From: Candidatus Omnitrophota bacterium
Lineage (GTDB): Bacteria > Omnitrophota > Gorgyraeia > S143-82
Assembly: GCA_027034965.1 (NCBI GenBank)
Contig: JALVWL010000172.1
Coordinates: 2,589-9,101, forward strand
Length of the DNA stretch: 6,513 bases
Reading direction: 5' to 3'
The notes beneath the pieces were generated by a model. It ran no database searches. It was not told where the DNA came from and saw only the letters and a program-made list of their open reading frames with translations. Shown here piece after piece: positions 6,218 to 6,513 of the stretch (position 1 is the stretch's first letter; each line of letters starts with the position of its first letter). The translations under genes were made by a program, and so were the position numbers.

Positions 6218-6252
6218 ATCTCAAATCTCAAAACCACAGCTTAAAACTTAAA
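6204..6252. repeat. Heptamer repeat array, copy L (inverted relative to R)
   Basis: Read on the plus strand: AACTCAA, AAGTCAA, ATCTCAA, ATCTCAA, AACCACA, GCTTAAA, ACTTAAA. Four A-rich units precede AACCACA and two follow, the same order as copy R read on the minus strand, though the units have diverged and the CAATAATATT end is missing. L and R therefore form an inverted pair about 120 bases apart. The core around AACCACA matches 16 of 19 bases. Confidence 0.75.
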
Positions 6253-6370
6253 TCTTTTTACTTTTACCCTCTATTTCTTTTCTTTTTATCGAAAACCGAG
6301 CTTTCAATTCTTGCAATTCGTTTTTGCCTTCCTTAACTCCGCTTTCTCTTATATCTTATTTTAAAACAGT
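6253..6370. other. AT-rich non-coding spacer between arrays L and R
   Basis: This stretch is pyrimidine-rich on the plus strand and lies between two inverted heptamer arrays. I see no convincing reading frame, tRNA or terminator in it. A 10-base word, TATCGAAAAC (6288-6297), recurs at 6453-6462. The L-spacer-R unit has the outline of a small inverted-repeat element, but with no recognised target duplication. Confidence 0.4.
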
Positions 6371-6429
6371 TTTGAGCTTTGAGTTGTGGTTTTTAGTTTT
6401 GCGTTTTTAGTTTTTAGTTAATATTATTG
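6371..6429. repeat. Heptamer repeat array, copy R (right flank, same orientation as A)
   Basis: Read on the minus strand: CAATAATATT, then AACTAAA, AACTAAA, AACGCAA, AACTAAA, AACCACA, ACTCAAA, GCTCAAA. It has the same end sequence, unit order and orientation as copy A, about 6.2 kb away on the other side of the operon. In copy A the CAATAATATT end sits just past a gene's stop codon. By analogy a minus-strand gene could end just right of 6430, but I cannot confirm one. Confidence 0.85.
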
Positions 6430-6513
6430 TGCAATTTGGGATAAACCTAATCTATCGAAAACTAGCCGCCAGCGAACCAACGAGCAGATGCCAGCCATCT
6501 ATCAACACAAAGA
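6430..6513. other. Unassigned right edge, more GC-rich
   Basis: From about 6462 the composition becomes clearly richer in G and C than the rest of the flank. It contains AGATG-CCAGC-CATCT (6486-6500), a 5-base stem with a 5-base loop. Several frames on both strands stay open to the edge, so coding cannot be decided. On the minus strand two frames close here, with TAG codons at about 6456 and 6463. It may be the end of a neighbouring gene or a structured RNA end. Confidence 0.3.

Noticed and set aside
205..6429. Copies A and R as ends of a composite transposon carrying the operon
   Set aside because: The copies are short, non-coding and made of simple heptamers. There is no transposase, and the enclosed genes are ordinary chromosomal ones. 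A dispersed intergenic repeat explains them better.

Overview
The window holds one compact block of seven protein genes, all on the minus strand and read from right to left, flanked by two AT-rich non-coding stretches (about 1-266 and 6128-6513). In transcription order the genes are an AMP-forming acyl-CoA synthetase, hflK, hflC, an OsmC/Ohr-family protein, a bacteriohemerythrin, a stand-alone PTS EIIA-type protein, and a fused macro domain-Nudix hydrolase. Gaps are 18, 10, 66, 11 and 15 bases, and the last pair shares an ATGA stop/start overlap. This is the layout of an operon. The only gap long enough to hold a promoter inside the block is the 66 bases between hflC and the OsmC gene.

The organism looks like a Gram-negative bacterium: HflK/HflC are inner-membrane proteins typical of such cells, and strong AAGGAGG-type ribosome sites are used throughout. 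A bacteriohemerythrin beside an OsmC-type thiol protein fits an anaerobe or microaerophile coping with oxygen. The flanks, full of degenerate 7-base repeats, suggest a poorly studied environmental lineage. I cannot place it at phylum level from the sequence alone.

Right flank (6128-6513): a possible promoter and a small palindrome before the synthetase, two heptamer arrays in opposite orientation, and an unassigned, more GC-rich end. Genes 4583-2575: lipid activation (acyl-CoA ligase) and membrane-protease control (HflKC). Genes 2508-267: a stress-flavoured group for peroxide removal (OsmC), O2 or iron binding (hemerythrin), phosphate-relay regulation (EIIA) and ADP-ribose turnover (macro-Nudix). 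Left flank (1-266): a copy of the right-flank heptamer array starting 10 bases after the last stop codon, then a second heptamer family that folds into a long hairpin.

The two items most worth following are the macro-Nudix fusion, which could bind or release ADP-ribose and then split it in one polypeptide, and the composite heptamer repeat. The latter occurs three times with its variant units in the same order and brackets the operon.
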